From: Tomocerus qinae
Taxonomy: Eukaryota > Arthropoda > Collembola > Entomobryomorpha > Tomoceridae
Direction of reading: 5' to 3'
DNA: 64,000 nucleotides
NCBI GenBank assembly: GCA_020055645.1
Contig: CM034550.1
Span: 16,691,001-16,755,000 of the forward strand
Shown here piece by piece: positions 13,401 through 23,410 of this stretch. Positions within the stretch are counted from its first letter, which is position 1, and each line of letters starts with the position of its first letter. The position numbers and the translations under genes are program-made. Below the pieces are notes generated by a model. The model had not been told where the DNA came from. It saw nothing but the letters and a program-made list of their open reading frames with translations, and did not search any database.

Positions 13401-16400
13401 GAAGTTGCTCTCGCCTGGATATCTTCTCATGGTGAATTGAAGAGTAACAAATTTTTGGCAGAAAAACGATTACGGTCAGCTACTAAGAAAATTAAAGCAG
13501 AAGGATTGACTGAAGCATATCAGAAGATTATTGACACCTGGGAGGAGGAAGGAGTCATAGAGGAAGTTCCGGCGGAGGAAGTGAGTTCTTTTGGTCATTA
13601 TCTCCCCCACCGTGCTGTCCTCAAAGTTAATAGTGAAACGACACCTGTCCGCCCAGTGTTCGACGCTTCAGCAAAGGAAAAGTTCTCTCCCTCACTGAAT
13701 GATTGTTTGGAGAAGGGTCCAAACTTATTAGAACTTATTCCCGATGTACTGACCAGATTTCGACTAGAAAAAATTGGCGTTATGGCGGACATCAAGAAAG
13801 CTTTTCTCCAGATAAGTGTGCGTCCAGAAGATCGAAATTATCTTCGCTTTCTGTGGTGGGAGAAAAATTGCGACGATGTTATGAAGGAGTACCGCCACCG
13901 CCGAGTTGTATTTGGTGTCTCCTCGAGTCCTTTTTTGTTGGGAGCAACAATTAATTTGCATTTGGACAGAGCTCCGACTCATTTACAGGAGACCGCAAAA
14001 AGATTGAAGTCCTCATTCTATGTGGACAACTGCGTGACTAGTCTTGGTAGTCAAGAGGAAGTCCATGTATTCCAGCAAGAATCGACGGAAATTATGTCGA
14101 CAGCAAAATTCGATCTCCGTGGTTGGATATCAAGTCAAGAAAAGGATAGAAAGTCTTTTCCAGTGCTAGGACTAACTTGGGACTTGGAAGAAGATTGCTT
14201 GACTTGCGACACCAGAGGACTTTCTCCAGAAGTGGATTTTCCAGTGACTAAGAGGAAAATCTTATCAGCAGCTCATGGTATTTTTGATCCGATTGGCTTT
14301 TCTTGTCCGGTTACATTGTTTCCGAAGAAGTTACTTCAAGAGGCCTGGAGTCTAAAAGTAGGATGGGATGACGAGCTGCCTGAAAATATTTCAAAGAAAT
14401 TTGAAAATTGGAAGCGGACACTGCCTTTATTAGAAAAGGTGAAAATTCCAAGATGGCTTTTCAATTCTTATTGTGATGAAGAGAAGAAAAGCCTACATGT
14501 GTTTGTAGACGCCAGCAAGGATGCCTATGCAGCTTGTGTTTATATGCGAGGAGAAACAGAGCAGGGAGTCACAGTCCAACTGATATTGGCGAAAGCGAGA
14601 GTGGCCCCGGTGAAAGCAGTTTCTATTCCCCGTCTTGAGTTGTTGGCCTGCTGCATAGGAGCTCGGTTAGCATATTCTGTGAAGAAGATTTTAAATCGTT
14701 TGGACATGCCTACACGATATTGGACAGATTCGTCGAACGCCTTATCTTGGATTAGGAAGGACGAACAGTGGGCAGTCTTCGTAGCAAACCGAGTGAAAGA
14801 AATCCGTAAGCTGAGTGATTATAATAATTGGGAACATATTTCTGGAATCCTGAACCCTGCTGACCTGCCTTCGAGGGGATGTACCCCAAAGCAATTGATT
14901 GAGTCTGCATGGTGGGAGGGACCTACCTGGCTGAAGAATCCAGAAAATATGTGGCCCAAAAGTAAGTTTGCGCCGGATGATGAAATAGTGAACTCCGAGA
15001 AAAGGAAGACTGTCGTGGCAGCCCATCTTGGTATTCCGGCTCAAGATTATTTTACTGAAAGACTTTTGTCAAGCCCATTGAGAAATAATACCTATGAGGG
15101 TATTCTGAAAATCGTAGCCTACATCCGTCGGTTCTACTCCAACTGTAAGAAGAAAGCCATTGACAGAAAGATGGGCCAGTTGGATGTAAATGAAATAGAA
15201 GGAGCCGAGATGTCATTGGTCTACTCTATCCAACAAGAAACTTTCGCTAAGGAAAAGGAAGTGAAGAGAGGGGTGACGTTATTTAAAGATAAAGATAGAT
15301 ATTATAAAGTCAAAACCAAACTACAGTTAAGAGATGATTTCCAGACTTTTAAGAATCCTATCGTCCTACCTCCGCAGCATCCGTTGGTGAAACTCATGAT
15401 TGAAAGCAAGCATAGAGAGATGAGCCATGCAGGAGTTCAAACGGTGCAGTGTAGACTTCGTGAGAAATTCTGGATCCTTAGTGCGAAGAAGACGATTCGA
15501 GAAGTTATTAAAACTTGTTTTAGATGCCGAAGATATGATGCTCGACACATAGAAACTACTCCCGCCTCACTCCCAATGGACAGAGTTCGTGATGCGGCCG
15601 TGTTCGAGATTACTGGTGTCGACTTAGCAGGACCACTACAACTGAAAGGAGGAGAAAAGACTTGGATAGTGCTGTTCACCTGTGCAGTTTATAGAGCTGT
15701 ACACTTGGAGCTGGTGACATCATTATCCACCGAAGCTTTTCTACAGTCATTTAGAAGATTCGTATCCAGAAGAGGACGGCCTACCACTGTATACAGTGAT
15801 AATGGTACGAATTTTGTTGGAGCCGTCAATTTGTTTCGTGGATTGGACTGGAAACTAGTGGAGGAAGTAGCTGCTCTCAAGAAAATTCAGTGGAAATTCA
15901 TACCCCCGACAGGAGCTTGGTGGGGAGGCTGGTGGGAGCGGCTGATACAATCCGTGAAGAGAATCCTCCGTAGAGTGTTGGGGAAAGCATCCTTAACATA
16001 TGAAGAATTATTTACTGTCTTGTGTGATGCGGAGTGTGTCCTTAATCATCGTCCTTTGACTTATGTCTCCGAAGATGTAGAAGATCTGGTTCCTTTGACC
16101 CCATCGATGTTTTTACAAGAAGTCAAGGAAGCTGGAGTCGCTGACATAGATGTTCTGGATGGGAAAGGGTTAAACAGAAGAGCACTTCGACAGCAGAAGA
16201 TCAGAGATGACCTACGTAAGCGTTTCCGAGTGGAATATTTGGGCATGCTTGTGGGGCCCGGAAATGCAAAGAAGAATTACGAGTCAATTCGTCCTGGAGA
16301 AATTGTACTCATTGGGGACGACAACCACAAGCGGTTGGACTGGAAGTTGGCGAGAGTCATGGAGGTATATCCCGGCCATGATGGAGTCGTTCGTGTCGTA

Positions 16401-19400
16401 CGTCTCAAGACTGCCAGCGGTGAAGTGACGAGACCAGTTCAACGCGTGTATCCGTTGGAGGTGACAGATGATCAACGGAAGGAACTCATCAAAAATAAAC
16501 CGGAAGTGACTACACGTTTTGGCCGAAAAGTGAAGACGCCAAATCGACTTGATATTTAGTTTACCATTTACTTTTATTTATGATTTAATTTTTCATGTTT
16601 GGTAAACGCTTTTGCGTGTTAGTTAAGTTTCCATTATTAATTGAAATTTACTATTGTCTTATGTATGATTGAATTGATATGACATGTCTGGTAAGCGCTT
16701 ATGCGTGTTTAGTTAAATGCAATTATTCCTAAGTTAATTTGATTAAGTTCTGAATTGTTTTACGAACTTAATGGTGGGAGTAATGTTAGAACTGCTAGTA
16801 AGTAGTAAGTAGTTTGCAAAGTAGTTTAGGGCATTAAGTGCCACCTAGTTTTACTTAAGCTACTTTATTTGTAATAGGCTAGCTGATTTGGGAAAGAACC
16901 AATAGTAAGTAAGCATTAGCCGTTAATAATTTAGTGTCGATCCAAGAGCGTCCTTTTCTCTAGAATTAATTACTTGTCTGAACGTGCTCTGGGTCGTTAC
17001 TCATATTTTGTCCGTGCTGAAAGAAGCAGAGAATTGAATTGAATAAATAGTGTGACTGATTTGTGTGAATGTATTTCACTTTTTCGTCATTGTCACATTT
17101 ATTTGACCCAGCATTATTGTCAGTGTACCTCCCAGTTCCTAGAGTTTGAATTTATACCCTTAAAAACAACACATTGTGCTTAACAGGTTCGAGAAAAGTA
17201 TTGGCCTACTCTAGGACTCACAAATAACAAGGACTCAAGTTTATCTCACTCGAAAACGGATACAATTAACCGAAAAAGTTCCGACAGTTCTCCAATTAAC
17301 TACGCTGACATTGGAAGCTTTTCCGACTACTCATCTTCCCTTGATAAGCATCTTCCCGGCGATCACGAATGTAAGTACCTATTTGATCGTAGCGTGTGTT
17401 CGTGTCATATGATGTTAATTGGTAAAATAGGTCATAGCCATAAGGCATAGGTATACTTGTATATAATAAAAATCACTTTTAAACTTCTCAGATTTATATC
17501 CATAAAAATCTACAGATTTTTTGTGTAGATTTGCTTATTTTCAGAATGTAATAGAATATGGCTACATTCCAAGATAATTACCTAGGAGATCTAATGTCAT
17601 TAACAGTCCCAATAACATCTCCTAGGTAATTTATCTTGGCTACATTCGCTACAACTGTTTACTAATAATAAATGACTCTATCATTATGAGAATCCAGGTA
17701 TTTTTACTTTGCTATTTTTTTTAATAATCAAAAATGTAATCTTTACGACAGTTGTGTTGTATGCAGTGTTCCATTTAACCGGCTAAAAATGATTTTGACC
17801 AACCAGACTGTTAAAATGGCTAGTGGCCAAAATAGCAAAAATCATGTTTTTTAAAATTTAAATCAATGATGCGTTTTTAGTTCATATAGCCCTATTTCAC
17901 TATTTTTGGCCTTTTAAACCATTTTGGCCATTTAAACCAATGGCTAGCAAACAATTTCAAATGCTGGCCGGCCATTTTAGCCGACCAGCTGGCTTGTTAC
18001 CGAACACTGGTTGTGTGTGTTTTTTCAAACAGTATAGTGTATGTATTATCTACGGCTACTCGTTACAATTTTTATATTTTATTTCAGACGGAAACGTGAA
18101 GGAGAAAGTAGAGATCCAAAGTCCTCCTGAATGCCCTGAATCTCCTGGGAGGGGTCCAATACCAACCAATGCAAATTTCGAATCGGACGACCAATGTCGT
18201 CCCATTGATGAAAAGGACGTTTTATCATATGCACGACAAGTTGCAATGGGAATGGTATGTTTTCTCACTTTCTTATACATTGAAGCAATTCTTCATGTTA
18301 GCGCGTGCAAATTGAAAACAGGCTTTGATGTCGGTTTTCTGTGTAGAAGGGTGTCTAAAGTGATACACTATATAGGAGAAAGTTTTCCAAACATCCATAT
18401 CACAGTCCCAATAAAATCTTCACTTGAAACTTTCACTGCATTTCCATTTCAAATGAATTCCAAGAAACTGTCAGTTAAAGTGAAAGTTCAAATTAATTCA
18501 CGGGTACATTACTCGACTAAAAGAAAGCCCCTAACGAATACAACAAAATACTAGAAATGCAGTCACACTCTGTTGTATCTTGAAATGAAAATACCGTTTG
18601 TAAAATTAAGACATTTGAGGTCTAGGTTAAGCATCTCAATTCTTTCTCTGTTTACAAAATCTTGAAATTCATACTTTCAACGTTCTCTTGTGCTTGTTTG
18701 AAAGATAGGTCCATACTTCCATGCAGCATTAACAGCACCCATTTTGTATAATTTAAAAAATGTTCATAATGCTTTCAAGAAATCATCAAAATTTAAATTA
18801 AAGTTGTGTTTGTGATGGCGCTGCAGCAGACGAAAAAGACTGTTTCAATGGCAAACTTCAGAGTGATTTGGGTGCATTTTCAACTTTACAACTTCAGCAA
18901 CTTTCCCTTCATTTTGAGCTATGCATTTCTAACGAGGGAGTGCTCTAAACTTTCAATTGATGACTGTCATGCACATTTACGTTGTTATGAGATGCACTAT
19001 GAGTTTGAGTTAAGCAGACAGAAATGGACGCCTTTGAATCTCTCAGTCTGCAAGTCAGCCAATCTTCTTTTCATTTCAAGGTTGAAACCCTGATAATTTA
19101 GACTTGTATAATACCTATTTTCTATTATTAGTACCTTTAGAGGTACATGTATTTAGGCATTCAGTAGAGTTCTAGTGCAGAATATTTATTTGTCTAATGT
19201 AAGTATTGTAACCCTCAGGCGCTATCTGTTATATCAATTTTAGTGACTGCTTTTCCCATCTTTGACTAATTACATTATACGTAGTATGAGTATGTAGTCC
19301 TAATACTTGCGGTTAGTTACCCACAGATAATCAGTCACATAAGAAAGATTATATTGTATGAAAATCAGTATTGACCTGACATTTCTGTTGCCTGTTCCAT

Positions 19401-22400
19401 ATGGTTAATGTAGCATCCTTAAATAATGACTTGCACTTACGAATGAAATGATGTTGACAAAAAGACTTAAAGTGTCGACAAGCAGGTTTTGACGACCAAA
19501 GGGATCGAAATTGTGTTGACTAAAAGTATTGACAATACGGACAGATATAATCGCCCTTGTAGTGTCGGATTCGTGATTAACCTTTGTATTAAATCAATTT
19601 ATCACTCAAACTCGCCTCTAAACAGCCCTAAGCCATTTCACCCAACCAAAGCTAAGACTTGAACTGGCAGTGGAAACGTACATTGATCAGTCAGACGACT
19701 GTGTGCTCAGTGCTCTACCACGCTCTTCATGTGCATATGCGTGGCTGGGTTATACATGGTCATACCTAGTATAGCATGAGAATTCAATGCCAATAAATGC
19801 AACTGGCTTCTTTGTAGTTAACAGACTGACTATTCTATACTCACAAAAGTCAATGAACATTGCACTTTCTCTTTCTTTACCCTGTATGCCCTACCTCCAT
19901 ATAAAACTTTGCCTACTTTCACTCAGTATATTTATTTTGCTATACTTTTAATCAGCGAATAGAATTTATGTTTTATATATAATTGAATTGAATTTTGTTA
20001 CAATGGCAATTTTTATGTTTAGTTAAGGTAAGTTATTTAATTGAGGACGTGTCAATACATAATTACCGCATTAATGATTAGATGCCAATAATTGACAATA
20101 AATTATATCATGAAAGGATGCAGAAGCAACATGTTATAGCATGTTATTGACATTCCTTTGATAGAAATTACTGCATTTGTATTTGTATCAGTTGCCATAA
20201 TACAATTTTGATTGCGTTTTCACGTTTTCTGTGGAGATGAAGCAAAGTGGTTAGTACGAAAAGAGAGGTTAGTTAAGGTGGCTTGTCTACTTGTTATCTA
20301 CACTAGGTTAGGCACGACGGTGCTCGTATTCGACTGAAAAAATATGTACGTTCGAATTTATGCCACTAGTCGATTCAAATATCGATCTTATCCTTATGTA
20401 TTGTGTACATGGTTCCAATGCAATTTAACCAGCGCTTGTCTACTGATAAATATGATGCTTTTACATTCCTTTTATCCCTTCTATTTATAGTTTGAAAAAG
20501 CTGTGTACAAACTGCAAACATTGCTTTGCTCGCATCTATGTATATTAACACTTTGTATCGGTTTCTAGGAGTACTTGGAAAAGAATCGAATTGTCCATCG
20601 GGATCTAGCCGGCAGAAATGTCCTTCTTTTGGGCGACTACAGACAATTAAAAATATCTGATTTCGGACTGAGTCGTGATGTGTATACCTGGAATGTGTAT
20701 GAACAGAAGAGTAATGGGAAGTTGCCAATTAAATGGATGAGCATAGAATCAATGTAAGGATTATTTTATCTGTTATACTTTTACCAGTAAAATTAATCTC
20801 ACTAAATCTTCCTTTATTGTTTAGATTTAGCCACATCTTCACTAGCAAATCTGATGTGTAAGTTTATTTTCAAATTATTATGTATTATATTCATAGTCGC
20901 TCGGCCTTATGAAGTGTGTATTCGTGAATAGATGCGTATTTAATTCAATGTTCTTCCGCCAAATAGGTACATTATTATGATGTTTACAGTGAAATTCTTA
21001 TGCTATGTGAATCTTTCAGTTGGTCCTATGGAATCTTGCTATGGGAGCTTATTACGCTTGGAGGCACACCTTATCCAGGTCTTGGAAACACAGAACTGTT
21101 TCACCTTCTTAAGTCAGGCTACCGAATGGAACGCCCTGATAACTGTTCGGAAGAACTGTAAGTAAAATTCTATGTCTTAAGTTGTTTATCAGTCTTGCTT
21201 AAGGTTTCTTTGTTCGAGTGTACAGTTGTCGGAGGATTTTCACAAAAATATATTAGTGAGACAGCCTATATATTTTATGCCACGCACAATACAATTTCCA
21301 AGGTGGAAAACATGGTAGAAACTAGAAATCATTAAACACGCTTCGATTCTCGTAGGTAATAAGACAGAAATGTAAATAATAAGGAATTCTATTGTACAAG
21401 GTTGATGGGTGGGGGACCGGGGGTCATTTCTGCTGTTGTAAATATGTTTAAGTTGCGTTTTAAATTGGAAAAGTGCAAACAACCGTGTAAGTCCTTATTC
21501 CTGACACATAAAAGTAAATTCATTTTTAGTTTACAGTCCACTAAGTTTCCCTTAGCTGGTTCAGTTAGCCAATATGATAGAAGGAGGGAAGCTTTCTTGA
21601 AAAATTCTCCAACGTCCTACCTGATTTGCTATTTCATTAAAAGTAATACTGCATGGTGTACAATAAATGGCATAATACCTTACATGAGAAGTTCAAAGTT
21701 CCAAATCGTATTGTAGTACTTGACTCTATATCTCTTGACAATTTGAAATCGTATCTTAATCTGATAAAAGTCCAAATTCTTGATATTGAAGATGGAAAAT
21801 GTACATTAAAGGGAGGTGCTTAGTGCGTGGGTGTTTGCTATTTTCCATCCCTGAAGCTGTAATATCTCATAAAAGGCAAATTAAGTACTAAGGCGATATT
21901 GGTAAGCTTTCACCTCGGGTTTCTTCAGTAGTAGGTGGAAGCGGAGCACTGTAATTTCAAATGGAATGCTCGATTTCATGAGATATGTATTTGTGTTGCG
22001 TGTGGCGTAACGACTAGCTCCAATGTTAGGTTCTATATTTTTCGTGATTCTTTTGCGGATTGAGTACCGTTGTAAATAGATAGGCGACTCGTAATCTCGG
22101 TCGTAATGTGTATTTTTTGATATGTATCATAATGTAAACATACCGTATTACCACATCTTTTGAGTGTGCAGCCTTATTGGTATTTTTTTCTTTTAACCTG
22201 ATACCCTTATTTATTTAATTTTCTAACTGTTTGAAATGAGATATTTTTTATTCTATAGGTACGCTCTGATGAAAAAATGTTGGCGAACTGCTCCGAATGC
22301 TCGACCTAATTTTACAGAAATGAGACGACATTTAGAAACAATGATGGAAGCAGCGGAACCATGTTTGTATTTGAGTCTGAGGGCTGATATTCCAGCTGAT

Positions 22401-23410
22401 TACTTTCATCTAAGTTCCAGGTTCATATTTAGTTTCATGGACTTTTTGTTTTTGCTTAATCTTTTCTTCACTTTCGAGAACTAAAATATTTTGTAAAGTC
22501 GTAAATTATTAGCCTCCCAGATTCTATAGACCTTTTCAAAACACAACTTGTTTAGTTAGATAAAGTTACAAAAGAGCAAATAACAATCAGGGAAAGTATC
22601 ATAAGTATTGGTAGCGAAAATAAGCTAACCTAGAATCCACTTCACTTTTTGAAGATACCTATATAAATACTCATAAAACCTTAGTAATAGTTGTGCAAAT
22701 AGGATAGACTTTTAGACTTTTTATGACAGCTTAACGTTTTATTATGTGGATTTGTGAATTGTTTATATTTCATCATGTCGGGATAGAATGTTGTTTTGGT
22801 TTGCGTCGTTAACTTGGATAACAAGATATTTTTTATTTTCTTCAGATCCGATTTGCTTGAGGTTAAACATACAAGTCTTGATGATATGTCCAAAGACTAT
22901 CGTCGCCGACAAAATTCGTATCCTTACCGCAGTAGCAGTCGCAGAGAATCTAGTCATGTTCCTACGGATGGAGCATTTCATAGTATCAATAGCCCATCAT
23001 CTGGGGAAAACTGCGATCACTTGGAAGAACTACTTCCTCATATAGGAGAGACGGATGAAGAAGAAGCCGCACATTCCTATTCTGCGGATAATTCATGCAG
23101 CAGCAGCCTCCGTCAATTTCATCCCAAGAGATTATCTTTGGATTTCCATTCAAAGGCACCGAGAAAAAGCTATGTGAGCCCTGACTCGGGAATACAACGG
23201 AGTGATGCTGAGACCGGTGTAATTGAATTTTGCGATCAAATTAGTTTTTGGGACGATGATGCAATTGAGTATAAGGAAAACGATGTGGAGAATGACAATT
23301 CCGATGAGATGGAAATTGATTTGGAAAGCAACGATTGTTTCCCTATGAAGGTATTTACTGTAAATAATATAACCATTATTGAAAACAAATCGTATGACCT
23401 TCCCGACTAA
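1436..23410 (+). CDS. Receptor tyrosine kinase, torso-like (FN3 ectodomain, split kinase), 3' 12 exons
   Basis: Transmembrane receptor that phosphorylates tyrosines after ligand binding. Inferred exons: 1436-1728, 2585-2705, 4307-4461, 4996-5311, 7728-7900, 17187-17370, 18088-18254, 20569-20753, 20825-20857, 21020-21157, 22259-22420, 22846-23410. All junctions are GT-AG and phases agree, giving 829 residues to the TAA. Exons 1-2 read as a fibronectin III-like domain. Exon 3 has one membrane helix ([20 protein letters not shown]). Exon 4 has the glycine loop GQGAFG and the lysine in VAVK, exon 5 the helix-C glutamate. Exons 6-7 form a roughly 100-residue polar kinase insert. Exon 8 has HRDLAGRN and DFG; exons 9-10 have [12 protein letters not shown]. 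The rest is a Ser- and acid-rich tail. FN3 plus a split kinase suggests torso; PDGFR/VEGFR, FGFR or Cad96Ca types are alternatives. The ectodomain start is missing. Oddities are about 30 extra residues between the glycine loop and VAVK, and the LTR element in intron 5. Confidence 0.88.
1751..2001. repeat. Short inverted-repeat element (MITE-like) in RTK intron
   Basis: The ends are inverted copies beginning TGTGGTAGGC and sharing TGGATCCGGC a few bases further in; the middle is AT-rich. It is about 250 bp with no coding capacity, so it resembles a non-autonomous DNA transposon. I found no clear target-site duplication. It starts about 22 bp after a splice donor. Confidence 0.5.
2706..4306. 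other. RTK intron, no gene seen
   Basis: AT-rich intron between the ectodomain exon and the membrane-helix exon. I see no gene or clear mobile element. The open frame at 3297-3500 is a low-complexity chance frame. Confidence 0.5.
5651..5981. repeat. Fold-back MITE-like element 1 in RTK intron
   Basis: Two arms of about 137 bp (5651-5787 and 5844-5981) are near-perfect reverse complements around a short AT-rich loop. The ends read ACTTTTTTTTGG and its complement. No protein is encoded. The form fits a non-autonomous terminal-inverted-repeat DNA element; the flanks do not give a certain target duplication. The transcribed intron would form a long hairpin here. Confidence 0.75.
6603..6972. repeat. 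Fold-back MITE-like element 2 in RTK intron
   Basis: Arms at about 6603-6753 and 6822-6972 are reverse complements with few mismatches; both carry TTCCGGAGGATCAGTCTGAT or its complement. The outer ends share ATGCAT. It is unrelated in sequence to element 1 some 600 bp away. No coding capacity; most simply a non-autonomous DNA transposon. Confidence 0.75.
7901..10762. other. RTK intron 5, part before the LTR element
   Basis: No exon recognised. The open frames on both strands near 8898-9435 look like chance. Two or three copies of a roughly 45-bp unit built on TGTTGGGATTGTGTTGGCC lie at about 9888-10020, with related sequence near 9119-9170. The piece ends at the 5-bp target duplication (10758-10762) of the LTR element. 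Confidence 0.45.
10763..11150 (+). repeat. 5' LTR of the BEL/Pao element
   Basis: 388 bp, almost identical to 16784-17171. It starts TGTTAGAACTG and ends AACAACA. It should carry the element's promoter; the exact start site is not visible to me. Confidence 0.93.
11313..16559 (+). CDS. BEL/Pao polyprotein (gag-protease-RT-RNase H-integrase)
   Basis: One long frame, about 1748 residues from the ATG at 11313; the frame is open slightly upstream. Parts in order: gag-like region (the [16 protein letters not shown] block near 11700), a Cys/His-rich zinc-binding segment (about 12410-12610), aspartic protease ([11 protein letters not shown] near 12784), reverse transcriptase ([13 protein letters not shown] near 13782), RNase H ([15 protein letters not shown] near 14502), integrase with zinc-binding and catalytic parts (about 15360-15960, YSDNGTNF near 15797), and a C-terminal domain usual in this family. 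The frame looks whole. No separate envelope frame is present. Codon use is less AT-rich than the surrounding intron. Confidence 0.93.
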   Translation: MAVERTRLDRDLVRSKFTALALTLQDELAKEECIILDVKAKFAQMGRRFVTLDGLNNTILGAMKCSQDLDVDAYETEFNRAEEDRDRMDRCRILLENILLDESKSTEEVDAGSSVSHVGSPNSKRKFKLPKLEWMKFSGDPKDWLGFWGQFQKIDDDQNIDNADKFQYLMQAVEKGSRAGDLVESFPPSASCYPKAIESLKNRFGREDILVEVYVRELLRLVLQNAQNCKVKIVLSSLYDKLETHLRALESLNVTSDKYAAMLYPLVESCLPEEVMRAWERSRIQLTSASVSSNPNQLTIMMSFLRNEVEGEERISMARQGFGIEKEEKGKKAKVKTENICTEVPTAAGLFSGDSSQKKGKGWNENCCSFCGKSHASQDCFAAQGMSLNEKKAILKEKKKCYSCLKKHFPKPCKPKPKCLVCPLSHFTVMCPDLPTHKGTKIYKEDTACCSKEEKSDTNLANQTCSPEVLMQTLMVRLLHKGKEIVVRAVLDSGSQRSYIREDAAEAIGYPVQGEERVKHNLFGGSVSKTRVHKKYQIRVSSMDRKYTCTFAVLDEAQICGDLPRVKSGPWMQEVKKLGIPISDFGKDCPEIQLLIGVDVCKKLETGKKYDFDVGPSAVETHLGWTLCGKAPGNSNGDSTLLVTSMFVKDAEIQDLWKLDTIGITDPAESQTREELQQAAMDNFLKTTKTDSEGRYEVALAWISSHGELKSNKFLAEKRLRSATKKIKAEGLTEAYQKIIDTWEEEGVIEEVPAEEVSSFGHYLPHRAVLKVNSETTPVRPVFDASAKEKFSPSLNDCLEKGPNLLELIPDVLTRFRLEKIGVMADIKKAFLQISVRPEDRNYLRFLWWEKNCDDVMKEYRHRRVVFGVSSSPFLLGATINLHLDRAPTHLQETAKRLKSSFYVDNCVTSLGSQEEVHVFQQESTEIMSTAKFDLRGWISSQEKDRKSFPVLGLTWDLEEDCLTCDTRGLSPEVDFPVTKRKILSAAHGIFDPIGFSCPVTLFPKKLLQEAWSLKVGWDDELPENISKKFENWKRTLPLLEKVKIPRWLFNSYCDEEKKSLHVFVDASKDAYAACVYMRGETEQGVTVQLILAKARVAPVKAVSIPRLELLACCIGARLAYSVKKILNRLDMPTRYWTDSSNALSWIRKDEQWAVFVANRVKEIRKLSDYNNWEHISGILNPADLPSRGCTPKQLIESAWWEGPTWLKNPENMWPKSKFAPDDEIVNSEKRKTVVAAHLGIPAQDYFTERLLSSPLRNNTYEGILKIVAYIRRFYSNCKKKAIDRKMGQLDVNEIEGAEMSLVYSIQQETFAKEKEVKRGVTLFKDKDRYYKVKTKLQLRDDFQTFKNPIVLPPQHPLVKLMIESKHREMSHAGVQTVQCRLREKFWILSAKKTIREVIKTCFRCRRYDARHIETTPASLPMDRVRDAAVFEITGVDLAGPLQLKGGEKTWIVLFTCAVYRAVHLELVTSLSTEAFLQSFRRFVSRRGRPTTVYSDNGTNFVGAVNLFRGLDWKLVEEVAALKKIQWKFIPPTGAWWGGWWERLIQSVKRILRRVLGKASLTYEELFTVLCDAECVLNHRPLTYVSEDVEDLVPLTPSMFLQEVKEAGVADIDVLDGKGLNRRALRQQKIRDDLRKRFRVEYLGMLVGPGNAKKNYESIRPGEIVLIGDDNHKRLDWKLARVMEVYPGHDGVVRVVRLKTASGEVTRPVQRVYPLEVTDDQRKELIKNKPEVTTRFGRKVKTPNRLDI
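16784..17171 (+). repeat. 3' LTR of the BEL/Pao element, abutting an RTK splice acceptor
   Basis: 388 bp, near-identical to the 5' LTR. It ends at 17171, followed by the duplicated CATTG and then the acceptor ...TTAACAG before the RTK exon at 17187. Only 15 bp of original intron remains between LTR and exon. Confidence 0.93.
17569..17634. repeat. Short hairpin in RTK intron
   Basis: AGATAATTACCTAGGAGAT and its near-complement ATCTCCTAGGTAATTTATC face each other around about 28 bp. It may be the remains of a small palindromic element or simply a stem-loop. Confidence 0.5.
17764..18009. mobile_element. hAT-like MITE with 8-bp target duplication
   Basis: The element begins CAGTGTTC and ends GAACACTG, with further imperfect complementarity inside. 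It is flanked by GTTGTATG (17756-17763) and GTTGTGTG (18010-18017), an 8-bp duplication with one mismatch. An 8-bp duplication and CAGNG ends are typical of the hAT superfamily. At 246 bp with no transposase it is non-autonomous. It ends 78 bp before an RTK exon. Confidence 0.72.
18255..20568. other. RTK intron with a SINE-like insert
   Basis: The 2.3-kb intron between the kinase-insert exon and the catalytic-loop exon. Apart from the tRNA-like segment near 19640-19735 I see no gene. The frame running past 18254 is exon read-through into intron; that at 18806-19093 has no recognisable features. Confidence 0.45.
19640..19735 (-). repeat. tRNA-derived SINE-like head (pol III A and B boxes)
   Basis: Read on the minus strand, GCGTGGTAGAGCAC (about 19710-19723) resembles a tRNA A box and CAGTTCAAGTCTTAGC (about 19651-19666) a B box, slightly further apart than in a normal tRNA. 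The segment does not fold as a proper tRNA by eye, so a SINE head or old tRNA copy is more likely than a tRNA gene. The SINE tail, if any, runs toward lower coordinates and I cannot bound it. Confidence 0.4.
21158..22258. other. RTK intron, nothing recognised
   Basis: AT-rich 1.1-kb intron between two kinase C-lobe exons. The open frame at 21402-21716 has no recognisable features. Confidence 0.45.

Larger units (their letters stand above)
10763..17171 (+). mobile_element. BEL/Pao LTR retrotransposon, looks whole, very young
   Basis: A complete-looking element of 6.4 kb in the sense direction inside RTK intron 5. It has two 388-bp direct LTRs (10763-11150, 16784-17171) that begin TGTTAG, end AACA and differ at about one position. 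A primer-binding-like TGGCGCCCC lies just after the 5' LTR, a short purine-rich run just before the 3' LTR, and one long open frame between them. The host bases CATTG are duplicated on both sides (10758-10762, 17172-17176). I see no breaks. LTR identity implies a very recent insertion. The BEL/Pao call rests on the gag-protease-RT-RNase H-integrase order and family-typical wording of the protein. Confidence 0.93.
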
